The translations under genes and the position numbers were made by a program. Below the pieces are notes generated by a model. The model had not been told where the DNA came from. It saw only the letters and a program-made list of their open reading frames with translations, and searched no databases. Of a DNA stretch of 64,000 nucleotides, positions 25,258 to 33,781 are shown piece by piece. The stretch is from Streptomyces cylindrosporus. Lineage in GTDB: Bacteria; Actinomycetota; Actinomycetes; Streptomycetales; Streptomycetaceae. Numbering within the stretch: position 1 is the first letter of the stretch; the number at the start of each line of letters is the position of its first letter. The DNA is taken from the NCBI RefSeq assembly GCF_022698165.1, contig NZ_JALDAY010000004.1:186001-250000 (forward strand), written 5' to 3'.

Positions 25258-25854
25258 ATGACTTCCGTCCGTGTCGCCGGTGCCGCCGATGTCGAGTCCA
25301 TCGTCTCCACCTTCAACTCCGCCTTCTTCCACGATCCCGTCTGGGGTTCCGCCTTTCCCGACGAGGCGCGGCGGGGTGCTCAGGCGGCTGTCATGTGGCG
25401 GGCCTACGTCACCTCCGCCCTCCGCTATCCCTGGACCCTTGTCACCCCGAACGTCGAAGCCGCCGCCATCTGGATTCCGCCGGGCGGTGTCGAGCTGACG
25501 GAGGAGGAAGTGGGGCGGCTGGAGCGGGAGTTGGCCGAGGTGACTGATGAGCGGACCGCTCGGGCGATCATGGAGATCGGGGAGCGGTTCGAGGAAGCGC
25601 ATCCCGCTGAGCCGTTCTTCTACCTCACCATCCTCGGGACGCACGCCGACCACCGCGGCAAGGGGCTCGGCATGGGGCTCGTCGCCGAGAGTCTCGCCCG
25701 TATCGACGAACTCGGCGCCCCCGCCTACCTGGAGTCCACCAACCCGGCCAACCTCAAGCGCTACGAGAGCGTCGGCTTCCGGGTGCGCGAGGAGATCACC
25801 ATCGCCGGCGGGAAGGTCGTCACGACAATGTGGCGGCCCGGAGGCGTCAACTAG
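25258..25854 (+). CDS. GNAT-family N-acetyltransferase
   Basis: A 198-residue acetyltransferase. The acetyl-CoA motif is GTHADHRGKGLGMGLVAESLARID, followed by APAYLESTNPANLKRYESVGFRV. The N-terminal half (AADVESIVSTFNSAFFHDPVWGSAFPDE) resembles the GNAT subfamily acting on small amines or antibiotics. ATG 25258 stands 12 bases after GGAGGT. Substrate unknown. Confidence 0.9.
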   Translation: MTSVRVAGAADVESIVSTFNSAFFHDPVWGSAFPDEARRGAQAAVMWRAYVTSALRYPWTLVTPNVEAAAIWIPPGGVELTEEEVGRLERELAEVTDERTARAIMEIGERFEEAHPAEPFFYLTILGTHADHRGKGLGMGLVAESLARIDELGAPAYLESTNPANLKRYESVGFRVREEITIAGGKVVTTMWRPGGVN

Positions 25855-25871
25855 GGCTAGCGTTCGGTGGT

Positions 25872-26774
25872 ATGCGGATCCTGCATCTGTCGGACACCCA
25901 CGTCGAACGAACCGACGCCCCCAACCGGCACGGCGTCAACGCCACCGAATCCCTCCGTCTGATCCTCGCCGAACTCCGCCACCAGCGTGGCGTGGACGCG
26001 GTCGTCGTCACCGGGGACATCGCCAACGACGGGGCGGTGGAGGCGTATTCGGCCGTGAAGGAGCTGGTGGGCGAGTTCGCGCGGCGGCTGGACGCGCCCG
26101 TCTTCTACACCACCGGCAATCATGATGAGCGCGAGGCCTTCGGCAAGGTGCTGGGGAGTGGGCACCTGACGGGTGACGGTGGTGAGCGGGGCGACGTCCT
26201 CGTCCACGAATCCTCGGGCGGGGAACGGGCCGCCGTGAGTGTGGTGGACGGGTGGCGGGTCGTCACGCTGGACTCGCTCGTGCCGGGGCGGATCCACGGG
26301 TGGATCGGGGAGGAGCAACTGGACTGGCTGCGGGGGGTGTTGGACGTGCCCGCCGAGCGCGGCACGCTTCTCGCCTTTCACCATCCGCCCGTCAGCCTCG
26401 ACATCTCCGCCACCCAGCCGGTCTTCGGGCTGCGCAATCCCGAGGCCCTGGCGGCGGCGATCCGCGGGAGCGACGTACGGGTGATCCTCACCGGGCACTA
26501 CCACCTCCAGCTCTTCGGGATGCTGGAGTCCGTGCCGGTGTGGGTCACCCCCGGCATCGTCAACCGCATCGACCTCACCACCGCCCCCGGCACCGAGCGG
26601 GCCGTGCGCGGGGCCTCGGCCTCGCTCGTGGAGCTCGGCGGGGTGGCGGGGCCGATGTTCCACACCTTCCACGCCCGTGACCCGCGCGCCCACGAGACGG
26701 TCTACGAGCTGGACGAGGAACGGACGCGGGCGCTGCTGGAGCAGTACGACGCCTCTTCACCGCCGATTGGTTGA
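25872..26774 (+). CDS. Metallophosphoesterase (calcineurin-like, cyclic-nucleotide phosphodiesterase type)
   Basis: A 300-residue dinuclear metal phosphoesterase. All five motifs are present: ILHLSDTHVE, VVTGDIANDG, TTGNHDERE, LLAFHHPP and ILTGHYHLQLFG. This spacing is that of the CpdA/Rv0805-like class III phosphodiesterases, so cAMP or another cyclic nucleotide is a plausible substrate. ATG 25872 (MRILHLSD) is preferred to the longer open frame from 25830 that overlaps the GNAT gene. It lies 17 bases after the GNAT stop. Confidence 0.92.
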   Translation: MRILHLSDTHVERTDAPNRHGVNATESLRLILAELRHQRGVDAVVVTGDIANDGAVEAYSAVKELVGEFARRLDAPVFYTTGNHDEREAFGKVLGSGHLTGDGGERGDVLVHESSGGERAAVSVVDGWRVVTLDSLVPGRIHGWIGEEQLDWLRGVLDVPAERGTLLAFHHPPVSLDISATQPVFGLRNPEALAAAIRGSDVRVILTGHYHLQLFGMLESVPVWVTPGIVNRIDLTTAPGTERAVRGASASLVELGGVAGPMFHTFHARDPRAHETVYELDEERTRALLEQYDASSPPIG

Positions 26775-26845
26775 CTTACGCAAGCTCTTTGCGTTTGGGT
26801 GGGGGTGAGCAGCGTTGCCCGCCCCCCACCAGTGAGGAGTCGACG

Positions 26846-28378
26846 ATGACGACAGCCGAGGGTCCGGTCGTACGCACCGAGGCCGGTGCCGTGCGGGGAC
26901 GGGAGGAGGGCGGGCTGACGGTCTTCCGCGGCATCCCGTTCGCCGAGCCGCCGGTGGGGGAGGCCCGGTTCCAGGCGCCGCGGCACGCGCGGGCGTGGGA
27001 CGGGGTCCGGGAGGCGTACGAGTTCGGGCCGCCGCCCCCGCAGGAGGCGGCCTTCCAGGGGCGTACGGGCGAGATCCCGGGGCCCATGGGCGACGACTGG
27101 CTGACCGTGAACGTCTGGACCCCGGCGGCGGACCCGTCGGCCCGCCGGCCGGTGATGGTGTGGATCTACGGCGGCGCCTACAAGATGGGGCACGCCGGCA
27201 GCCCTGGCTACGACGCCCAGCACATCGCCCGGGACGGCGACGTGGTGGTCGTGACCTTCAACCACCGGGTCGGGATAGAGGGCTTCGCGCGGATCGACGG
27301 GGCGCCCGCCAACCGGGGGCTGCTGGACCAGGTCGCCGCGCTGGAGTGGGTACGGGACAACATCGCGGCGTTCGGCGGCGACCCCGCGCAGGTCACGGTC
27401 TTCGGGGAGTCGGCGGGCGCGGGCGGCGTGGCCTCGCTGCTGGCGATGCCGAGCGCGCGCGGGCTGTTCCGGCGGGCCGTCGCCCAGAGCGTGCCGGGCA
27501 CCTTCTTCTCCGACGAGCTGGCCCGGGACGTGGCGGCCGAGATCGCCAAGGAGGTGGGCCTGCCGCCCACGGCCGCCGCGCTGTCCGCCGTTGATCCGCG
27601 CCAACTCACCTCCGCGGGTGAGCAGTTGAGCGAGAAGATGCGGCAGTACGAGGACCGGTGGGGGCAGTTGGCGCCGACGGTCACGCCCTTCTCTCCCGTC
27701 GTCGACGGCGAGGTGCTGCCGACGACGCCCTGGCAGGCGCTGGCGGCGGGCGCGGGCCGGGACGTGGAGCTGCTGGCCGGGCACAACCGCGACGAGTGGC
27801 GGCTGTTCGTCGTCATGGGCGGGCAGTTCGGCAAGATCACCGAGGAGCAGGCGGCAGGGGCGCTGCGGACCTTCGGGCCCGGTCCGGAGGGGGAGCGGGC
27901 CTACCGTGCCGCCTTCCCGGAGGCCGGGCCGGGGGAGCTGTACGAACGCGTCCAGACGGACTGGCTGTTCGGCATGCCGAGCCTGCGGCTGGCCGAGGCG
28001 CAGGTGGCGGGCGGCGGACGGGCCCACGTCTACGAACTGACCTGGCCGGCGCCGGGTGCCGGGGGCGTGCTCGGCGCGTGCCACGGGCTGGACATCCCGC
28101 TGCTGTTCGGCACGTACGAGGCGGACCTCGGGAACCTGCTGTTCATGGGCAGCGGGGTGCCGGACCAGGCGCGGGAGCTGTCGGCCCGTTTCCGCTCGGC
28201 GTGGACGGCGTTCGCGCGCACGGGCGAGCCGGGCTGGCCGGCGTACGACCTCGACGAGCGTCTGGTGCAGGTCCTGGACGTGAAGCCGGAGGTGCGGCCG
28301 TATCCGGAGGAGGCGTCGCGGCGCCTGTGGGAGACGTACGACTTCGAGCCGCTGCCGCTGCTGAGGCCCGCCGGGTAG
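26846..28378 (+). CDS. Carboxylesterase type B
   Basis: A 510-residue alpha/beta hydrolase. Oxyanion hole region MVWIYGGAYKMG, nucleophile S189 in FGESAGAGGV, and the catalytic His in GACHGLDIPLLFG. RGIPFAEPPVGEARFQAP at the start is the family hallmark. Such enzymes hydrolyse esters and carbamates; there is no export signal, so it acts in the cytoplasm. GAGGAG precedes ATG 26846. Confidence 0.94.
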   Translation: MTTAEGPVVRTEAGAVRGREEGGLTVFRGIPFAEPPVGEARFQAPRHARAWDGVREAYEFGPPPPQEAAFQGRTGEIPGPMGDDWLTVNVWTPAADPSARRPVMVWIYGGAYKMGHAGSPGYDAQHIARDGDVVVVTFNHRVGIEGFARIDGAPANRGLLDQVAALEWVRDNIAAFGGDPAQVTVFGESAGAGGVASLLAMPSARGLFRRAVAQSVPGTFFSDELARDVAAEIAKEVGLPPTAAALSAVDPRQLTSAGEQLSEKMRQYEDRWGQLAPTVTPFSPVVDGEVLPTTPWQALAAGAGRDVELLAGHNRDEWRLFVVMGGQFGKITEEQAAGALRTFGPGPEGERAYRAAFPEAGPGELYERVQTDWLFGMPSLRLAEAQVAGGGRAHVYELTWPAPGAGGVLGACHGLDIPLLFGTYEADLGNLLFMGSGVPDQARELSARFRSAWTAFARTGEPGWPAYDLDERLVQVLDVKPEVRPYPEEASRRLWETYDFEPLPLLRPAG

Positions 28379-28420
28379 CCGGCATCCCCGGGTGGCCGGC
28401 ATCCGCCGGGTAGCCGGCTA
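28370..28420. repeat. Short direct repeats after the carboxylesterase gene
   Basis: GGGTAGCCGGCATCC, GGGTGGCCGGCATCC and GGGTAGCCGGC follow each other with 2-3 base spacers across the carboxylesterase stop codon and the short gap to the next gene. Confidence 0.8.
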
Positions 28421-28987
28421 GAGGTTGCCCAGCGGCTCGATGTCGACCTTCACCGGGGTGCCCCACACCCGGAGCACCTCGTAGTCGGTGAACTCGTGCA
28501 CGAGCCGGTACGCCATCGCGGCGCGCGGGCCGCGGCGCTGGGCGGCGAGGTAGAGCTCGGCCTCGCGGCGGTCCCGTCTCGGGGTGCCGCACAGCTGCCA
28601 CTCCTGGCCGTTCCACAGCTCCGGCAGCCAGCGCTGCTGGGGCTGTGGGCGGTCGCCGCGGACGCCGTAGCGGGAGGGGGCGGACTCGGCGGGGGCGTGG
28701 GGGAGCGGGCCGCCGTTGAACTCGTTGCGGCGGGCGGCGCGGCGGCGGGTCTCGCAGAGCAGACAGAGGTCGGGCGCGCTCTCGTCGACCGGGCCGTTCG
28801 GGTGTTCGGCGCAACGGGTGGCGGGCGCGGCGGCCGTGACGCTCTCCTCCAGCAGGTCGAGGGCGCGGCGCAGATCGGCCCTGACCTCGTGGAGCCTGGT
28901 GTCAGGGGTGTCGGCGGTGAGAGCCTCGCCGTGCTCGCCGAGGAGGCGGAGGGCACGGCCCAGGGCGGTCAGCTGGGCGTGGTTCAT
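28418..28987 (-). CDS. Conserved hypothetical protein with two CxxC-like pairs
   Basis: A 189-residue cytoplasmic protein. The N-terminal 50 residues are helical (LTALGRALRLLGEHGEAL). The middle has RCAEHPNGPVDESAPDLCLLCETRRR, a possible zinc site. The C-terminal half (NGQEWQLCGTPRRDRREAELYLA; AYRLVHEFTDYEVLRVWGTPVKV) is compact. I do not recognise the family. ATG 28987 is preferred to the longer frame (29032). It lies downstream of the ankyrin-type gene with a 41-base gap and is probably co-transcribed. Confidence 0.7.
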   Translation of the reverse strand: MNHAQLTALGRALRLLGEHGEALTADTPDTRLHEVRADLRRALDLLEESVTAAAPATRCAEHPNGPVDESAPDLCLLCETRRRAARRNEFNGGPLPHAPAESAPSRYGVRGDRPQPQQRWLPELWNGQEWQLCGTPRRDRREAELYLAAQRRGPRAAMAYRLVHEFTDYEVLRVWGTPVKVDIEPLGNL

Positions 28988-29028
28988 GGTGCCAGTCTGC
29001 GTGTTCGTCGCACTTTTCGGGACGCTCC

Positions 29029-30015
29029 TCACGTGGTCCAGTAGTCGCGGTCGGGCAGTTCGACCCAGTGGTCCGGGGGGCCGAGGACCGCTCGGGGGTC
29101 GGTCGGGCGCAGGCCGGCGTGGGCCAGGCAGTAGGCCACGGCGTGGTGGCAGTAGACGTAGGAGAAGAGGACTTCGGCCGGGCTGTCGCCCGCGTCCGGG
29201 CCGCCGCCGGGGTGCAGGTCCCAGCCCTCGCAGACGCCGTCGCGGTGGATGCTGCCCTGGTTGCCGCTCTTGGGGTTGGCGTACAGGCCGTAGGAGGCGG
29301 TGCCCGCGGAGAGGCGGGTGTGTATGCCGGGCATCGAGGGGCCGTATCCCCAGGGCTGGGTGAGGACACAGCCGCCAGGCACGGTCGTCACGCCGACGAA
29401 CCGCAGGGTCTCGTCCATGTCATGTTCGAACGGGTCCGCGACCACGGAGGCCATCAGCTCCTCGTCCGCCGGGGTCGCTTCGAGCCGCCGTATGGCCTCC
29501 TCGGCGTCGATACCGGCGACGCAGGCGAGCCCGAGGCCGTCGTAGTAGAAGTCCCCGAGAGCCGCGACGAGCCGCCGCGCCTCCGCCACGACGGCGAGTT
29601 CGGCGTCCGTCAGCGCGGGTCGGCCCTCGGGGGATTCCTTCAGGAGCGAGGTGAACAGGTCCGGTTCCGGGCCGGCGAGGCTCAGTCGGGCCGGTGTCCA
29701 GCCCCCGTGGCCGGTCCATTCCGGGTCGGCTCCGGCGGCGGCCAGTGCTCGCGCGTTGTCCGTGCGGCCTGCGACCACCGCGTCCCACAGCGCCGTGGTC
29801 CCGCCCTCCAGCGCGTCCACGTCCGCCACGCGCCTGGCCAGCTCCGCGACGACCTCGGGGGAGCCGAAGAGTGCGGCGCGGTGCAGCGGCCGGGAACCGC
29901 CGACGCCGAACCTCTCCGGATCGGCCCCGGCGTCGAGCCGCCGCCGAACGTCCTCGTGGTCCTGCCACCCCCGGTAGTCCATGCCGCCCCACCCACCGGC
30001 ATCCCGCCCCACCAT
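29029..30015 (-). CDS. Ankyrin-repeat protein
   Basis: A 328-residue protein. Residues about 15-115 carry ankyrin repeats (VRRRLDAGADPERFGVGGSRPLHRAALFGSPEVVAEL; TALWDAVVAGRTDNARALAAAGADPEW; GGWTPARLSLAG). The C-terminal 200 residues are an unassigned domain with several His and Cys (YVYCHHAVAYCLAHAGLRPTDP), probably a Streptomyces-specific ankyrin protein family. ATG 30015 follows GGAGGGGG by 8 bases; ATG 29982 is also possible. Role likely protein-protein binding. Confidence 0.82.
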   Translation of the reverse strand: MVGRDAGGWGGMDYRGWQDHEDVRRRLDAGADPERFGVGGSRPLHRAALFGSPEVVAELARRVADVDALEGGTTALWDAVVAGRTDNARALAAAGADPEWTGHGGWTPARLSLAGPEPDLFTSLLKESPEGRPALTDAELAVVAEARRLVAALGDFYYDGLGLACVAGIDAEEAIRRLEATPADEELMASVVADPFEHDMDETLRFVGVTTVPGGCVLTQPWGYGPSMPGIHTRLSAGTASYGLYANPKSGNQGSIHRDGVCEGWDLHPGGGPDAGDSPAEVLFSYVYCHHAVAYCLAHAGLRPTDPRAVLGPPDHWVELPDRDYWTT

Positions 30016-30108
30016 CCCGTGCCCCCTCCAGCCCGTGGATCTCCGTACCCACACCATCGCAGACCCCACTGACAACGGCCGGAGGGGTGCGGGCTGCACA
30101 CTGAGCCG

Positions 30109-30518
30109 ATGAAGATCCTCACCCCCCGGGTCCTGGACGCCCTCGCCCGCTTCAACTCCGCCCACCCCTGGGACCACAACGCCCACTACCACCCGTGGCT
30201 GCTACGGCAGTTGCCCCACCGCTTCGGCCGCGCCCTGGACGTCGGCTGCGGAACCGGCGATCTGGCGCGGCTGCTCGCCGGGCGGGCCGAGGAGACGTAC
30301 GGGATCGATGCGGATCCGGAAATCATCGCTCGCGCGAAGGAGTTGAGCGGCGGCGACACACGTGTGAGCTTCAGCGTCGCGGACGCGCCCGACGGCATTC
30401 CGGACGGCCGGGACCGTCTCGCCCCGATGGCACGCTCGTCGTCGGGCTGGCGAGGGACGAGAGTGCCGTTGCGCGGTTGCTCGGGTATGTGCGCTACACG
30501 CTTGTCTGGCGTGAATGA
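30109..30518 (+). pseudogene. Remnant of a class I SAM-dependent methyltransferase
   Basis: The first about 95 codons encode a good methyltransferase N-terminus: RFNSAHPWDHNAHYHPWLL, the SAM motif ALDVGCGTGDLARLLAGRA and YGIDADPEIIARAKEL. After ADAPDGIPDG the homology stops. In another forward frame a later piece of the same family appears, RPDGTLVVGLARDESAVARLL, immediately followed by VRYTLVWRE and TGA at 30516-30518, the family's C-terminal end. So at least two internal deletions and a frameshift have removed most of the catalytic C-terminal domain. It cannot be an active methyltransferase. Confidence 0.8.
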
Positions 30519-30569
30519 GGTGCTCGGTTTCGGGGGTACGACGGGTTCCGGGGACGGGAGGAGCGGTGG

Positions 30570-31139
30570 TCACAGCGGGGCGATCTCCACCCTGCCGGTG
30601 AACCGGCCGCCCACCTGGGCGGCGAGCCAGTGGACGCGGGGGAGTTGGTCGCCGTTGCGGTCCCGGGCGTGGACGTACACCGTGTGGTCCTGCGACGGCT
30701 CCTCCTGGTAGATGTCGCGGGAGTTCACCGCCAGGGTGAGGTACGCCCATTTCTGCGAGATCGCCTCCAGGCCCGCCTCCGGCACCGCGGGCCAGCCGTC
30801 CAGATCCCAGCGGACGGCCGCCGGATCCGGACCCAGCGCGGCGATGAAGGGCTCGGCGCGGTCGAGTGGACGGCACCAGTCGTACACCCGGATCGGCAGA
30901 CAGCCCGCGGGATCGTCGCCCGCCTCCGACGAACCGTGCTCCTTGCCGGCCGACGCCCACCACACGAGGTCGGGCAGTACGTCACGCACCTGTGCCAGTA
31001 CGGCCGGCGAGCTGATCACGCCCTCGAAGTCGACCTCCGCCTGCGAGACGTCCGCGAGGCCCAGCAGAGTGCGCACCGCGCGTATCGCTTCGGACAGGTC
31101 GGCGGTGGTGAGGACGGCGGCCGCAGCAGAGTTACTCAT
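30570..31139 (-). CDS. Conserved hypothetical protein
   Basis: A 189-residue acidic cytoplasmic protein (blocks SEAIRAVRTLLGLADVSQAEVDFEGV, LPIRVYDWCRPLDRAEPFIAALGPD, WAYLTLAVNSRDIYQ, YVHARDRNGDQLPRVHWLAAQVGG). No signal peptide or membrane segment. I do not recognise the family. Its ATG 31139 overlaps the end of the monooxygenase remnant upstream, suggesting it was once coupled to that gene. Confidence 0.7.
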   Translation of the reverse strand: MSNSAAAAVLTTADLSEAIRAVRTLLGLADVSQAEVDFEGVISSPAVLAQVRDVLPDLVWWASAGKEHGSSEAGDDPAGCLPIRVYDWCRPLDRAEPFIAALGPDPAAVRWDLDGWPAVPEAGLEAISQKWAYLTLAVNSRDIYQEEPSQDHTVYVHARDRNGDQLPRVHWLAAQVGGRFTGRVEIAPL

Positions 31140-31305
31140 CCCGGAAAGATACGGTCACCCGCGTGAACCCGTGACTCCGCTCCACCTTCGCCACATGCAG
31201 CGAGTACCGCTCGTACCACTCGGCCCGGCCGCGCTCCTGCGCCGCCCGGTGCTCGGCGTCGGTCCGCCACCGGGTGAGGGCGTCGGCGTAACCTGGGGAC
31301 GTCCT
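31132..31305 (-). pseudogene. C-terminal remnant of an antibiotic-biosynthesis-monooxygenase-like protein
   Basis: Between the RidA stop and the next gene, the minus strand reads PGYADALTRWRTDAEHRAAQ then ERGRAEWYERYSLHVAKVER followed by SHGFTRV and a TAA at 31132-31134. This matches the C-terminal half of ABM-domain (dimeric ferredoxin-like) monooxygenases. There is no start codon and no N-terminal half. The piece is in the same frame as RidA directly after its stop, as if a deletion had joined the two. Confidence 0.55.
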
Positions 31306-31737
31306 TCACCGGCTCCGCCAGGAGGCCCCCACGGGAACGGCGGGCGTTGCCGAGTGGCGTCGCGCGTCCGCCTCTATCTCGATCTTCATCCGCGGGTCGG
31401 CGAGGCCGCACACGAGCATCGTGGCGGCCGGGCGGACATCGCCGAAGGCACGGCGCAGGACCGGCCAGCAGGGTTCGAATTCCTCGCGGTCGGGGAGCAG
31501 GTAGCGCACGCGCACCACGTCCGCGAAGGTGCAGCCCGCCTCGGCCAGCGCGGCCCCGATGTTGCGCAGGCACTGCTCGGCCTGCTCCACGACATCGTCG
31601 GAGATCGTCATGGTGGTGTAGTCGAATCCGGTCGTCCCGGACACGTGCACCCGGTCGCCGTCGACCACGGCACGGGCATAGCCGATCTGCTCCTCGAAGG
31701 CCGAGCCGCCGAGCACCGCACGTCGTCGCTCTGTCAT
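31306..31737 (-). CDS. RidA/YjgF-family protein
   Basis: A 143-residue member of the Rid family. Conserved: YARAVVDGDRVHVSGTTGFDY, QAEQCLRNIGAALAEAGCTFADVVRVRYLLPD, and the C-terminal MLVCGLADPRMKIEIEADA. The arginine typical of RidA (binding enamine/imine substrates) is replaced by this family's variant ending, so it is probably one of the Rid4-7 subfamilies rather than true RidA deaminase. The last 20 residues (RRHSATPAVPVGASWRSR) look foreign and may come from the adjacent deletion. Divergent from the LysR gene. Confidence 0.85.
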   Translation of the reverse strand: MTERRRAVLGGSAFEEQIGYARAVVDGDRVHVSGTTGFDYTTMTISDDVVEQAEQCLRNIGAALAEAGCTFADVVRVRYLLPDREEFEPCWPVLRRAFGDVRPAATMLVCGLADPRMKIEIEADARRHSATPAVPVGASWRSR

Positions 31738-31763
31738 GCGCCGACGCTAGAAGAGCGGCATCG

Positions 31764-31810
31764 ATACGTCTAATACTTCCCTACGCATGATCTGATATCT
31801 CCAGACGTAT
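31764..31810. promoter_or_regulatory. Inverted repeat in the ridA-lysR divergent promoter
   Basis: ATACGTCT (31764-31771) and AGACGTAT (31803-31810) form 8-base inverted arms 31 bases apart. The second touches the LysR start codon. LysR-type regulators usually bind the divergent intergenic region, so this may mark autoregulatory contacts. No perfect T-N11-A box was identified. Confidence 0.4.
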
Positions 31811-32717
31811 GGATCGCCCCGAACTTCCCCTGCCGCAGCTGCACGCCTTCGTCGTACTCGCTGAGGAACTCCACTTCGGCCACGCGGCCGCCCGCCTCGG
31901 CATCGCCCAGCCGCCGCTGAGCCAGCAGATCCGCCGCCTGGAGGAGAAGGTCGGCCACGCGCTGTTCACCCGCGCTCCGGGGCAGGTCGCCCTGACCCCG
32001 GCGGGCCGCGAACTGCTGCCCGCCGCCCGGCGCGCACTCAGCGGCCTCGCGGACGGTCTGGCCGCGGCCCGGGCCGTCGGCAGCGGCAGCGCCGGCCGCC
32101 TGCGGATCGGCTTCGCCGCCTCCGTCGCCCTGACGGTCCTGCCCGGCCTGCTGCGCACCTTCCGTGAGCGGTTCCCCGGCGTGCACCTGGACATCCACGA
32201 GATGACCACCGCTCCGCAGCTCGTCGCCCTGCACGACCGGACCATCGACATCGGCCTCCTGCGCGAACCCCCCGCCGACGAGCCGGAGCTCGGCTTCAGG
32301 ACGGTACTCACCGAGCCGTTCGTGGCCGTGCTGCCGTCCGCCCACCCGCTGGCCGCCGGACGGAGCGTCCAGCTGGCTCGGTTGGCGGACGCGCCCTTCG
32401 TGCTGCTGCCCCGCAGGGTCGGCCCGTCACTGCACGACCAGATCACCGGCCTGTGCACCGCGGCAGGGTTCACACCGCGGGTGGTCCAGCACGCGGTCGA
32501 GTGGCAGACCGTCTGCGCTCTCGTGGAGACCGGCCTCGGCGTTTCCCTGGCCCCGGCGAGCATCAGACGGATCCGCCTCAAGGGCGTGGCCTTCCGCAGG
32601 ATCGACCCCGGCACCGCCCGCACCCGAGTGGCCGTCGCCTGGCGGAAGAACGACCAAGACCCCCTCGTCGCCCACCTGTTGGCGACGCTCAACCAGGCCC
32701 CACCGTCCACGCCTTAG
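31809..32717 (+). CDS. LysR-family transcriptional regulator
   Basis: A 302-residue LysR regulator. The winged HTH at residues 8-66 is canonical (LHAFVVLAEELHFGHAAARLGIAQPPLSQQIRRLEEKVGHALFTR). The substrate-binding domain follows (LRIGFAASVALTVLPGLLRTFRERFPGVHLDIHEM; IDIGLLREPP; GLGVSLAPASIRRI), most like the benzoate/catechol BenM/CatM type. Divergent from the RidA gene, which is its likeliest target. Confidence 0.93.
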   Translation: MDRPELPLPQLHAFVVLAEELHFGHAAARLGIAQPPLSQQIRRLEEKVGHALFTRAPGQVALTPAGRELLPAARRALSGLADGLAAARAVGSGSAGRLRIGFAASVALTVLPGLLRTFRERFPGVHLDIHEMTTAPQLVALHDRTIDIGLLREPPADEPELGFRTVLTEPFVAVLPSAHPLAAGRSVQLARLADAPFVLLPRRVGPSLHDQITGLCTAAGFTPRVVQHAVEWQTVCALVETGLGVSLAPASIRRIRLKGVAFRRIDPGTARTRVAVAWRKNDQDPLVAHLLATLNQAPPSTP

Positions 32718-32771
32718 CCGACGGGAGCGTCACGTACGGCCCCCCGGCCCCCCCCGGGCCCTCCCGGACCC

Positions 32772-33704
32772 TCAGCCCGCCCCCGCCAGCGCCGCCCGCA
32801 AGTGCCCCCCGGACTCTGCCAGCAGTCGGGCCGCCGTTGGGCCGTCGATGTTGGCCAGGATGGTGAGGATCGCGTTCTTGACCTCGCCGTCCGTGGCCGC
32901 CAGGGCTTGTTCGATCTCCTCGTCCGACGCCCCGGTGGCGAGCGCGACGATGCGGCGTGAGCGGGCCCGCAGCTTCTCGTTCGAGGCGCGTACGTCGACC
33001 ATCAGGTTCCCGTACGTCTTGCCCAGCCGGATCATCGTGATCGTCGAGAGCATGTTGAGGACGAGTTTCTGGGCCGTGCCCGCCTTGAGGCGGGTGGAGC
33101 CGGTGAGCAGCTCCGGGCCGACCACGATCTCGATGCCGTGATCGGCCGCCGCCGCCAGCGCGCTGTCCGCGTTGCAGGCGAGCCCGATCGTCAACGCGCC
33201 CACCCGGCGGGCGTGTTCGACGGCGGCGATGGCGTACGGAGTGCGACCGGAGGCGGAGATGCCGACGACCGTGTCGGTGGGCGTGAGGCTCAGCGCGTCC
33301 AGGTCCGCCCGCGCGAACTCCGCCGAGTCCTCGGCCCCTTCGACGGACGTCACCATGGCCGGCGGACCGCCCGCGATGAGCCCGACGACCTGCGAGGGGT
33401 CGGTGTTGAAGGTCGGCGGGCACTCCGACGCGTCCAGGACGCCGAGCCGCCCCGCCGTACCCGCCCCGGCGTAGACCAGCCGGCCACCCCGGGCCATCCG
33501 CTCGGCCACCGCGTCGATGGCGGCGGCGATCTCGGGGAGGCGTTCGGCGACGGCGGCCGGCACGGTGGCGTCCTCGCCGTTCATGAGCCGCGCGATCTCC
33601 GGCGTGGACAGTTGGTCGATGTCGGCGAGTTCCGGCCGGAAGGCCTCGGTGGTCAGCGATTCCAACTCGGCGCGCAGATCACGGGGGTTGGAGGTGGAGG
33701 TCAT
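32772..33704 (-). CDS. murQ: N-acetylmuramic acid 6-phosphate etherase
   Basis: A 310-residue SIS-domain lyase that splits MurNAc-6-P into GlcNAc-6-P and lactate. MurQ motifs: RLVYAGAGTAGRLGVLDASECPPTFNT, GISASGRTPYAIAAVEHAR, and TGSTRLKAGTAQKLVLNMLSTITMIRLGKTYGNLMVDV. The product feeds NagA. It is encoded just downstream of its MurR/RpiR-type regulator with a 77-base gap, so the two form a cell-wall recycling operon. Confidence 0.96.
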   Translation of the reverse strand: MTSTSNPRDLRAELESLTTEAFRPELADIDQLSTPEIARLMNGEDATVPAAVAERLPEIAAAIDAVAERMARGGRLVYAGAGTAGRLGVLDASECPPTFNTDPSQVVGLIAGGPPAMVTSVEGAEDSAEFARADLDALSLTPTDTVVGISASGRTPYAIAAVEHARRVGALTIGLACNADSALAAAADHGIEIVVGPELLTGSTRLKAGTAQKLVLNMLSTITMIRLGKTYGNLMVDVRASNEKLRARSRRIVALATGASDEEIEQALAATDGEVKNAILTILANIDGPTAARLLAESGGHLRAALAGAG

Positions 33705-33781
33705 GGCGGGCGGCTCTCTCGGTCGTGCGGTCCGGTGTGCGTTCGTTCTTGCCCTCGTGTAGTGCGGTCGGGTGTCAGTCC

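Noticed and set aside
28379..28417. CRISPR-like short repeats
   Set aside because: Three 11-15 base copies with 2-3 base spacers are far too short for an array; no cas genes are present anywhere in the window.
32718..32771. Terminator between the LysR gene and murQ
   Set aside because: The gap is G/C-rich with runs of C but shows no stable paired arms of more than about 6 bases, so no terminator is claimed.
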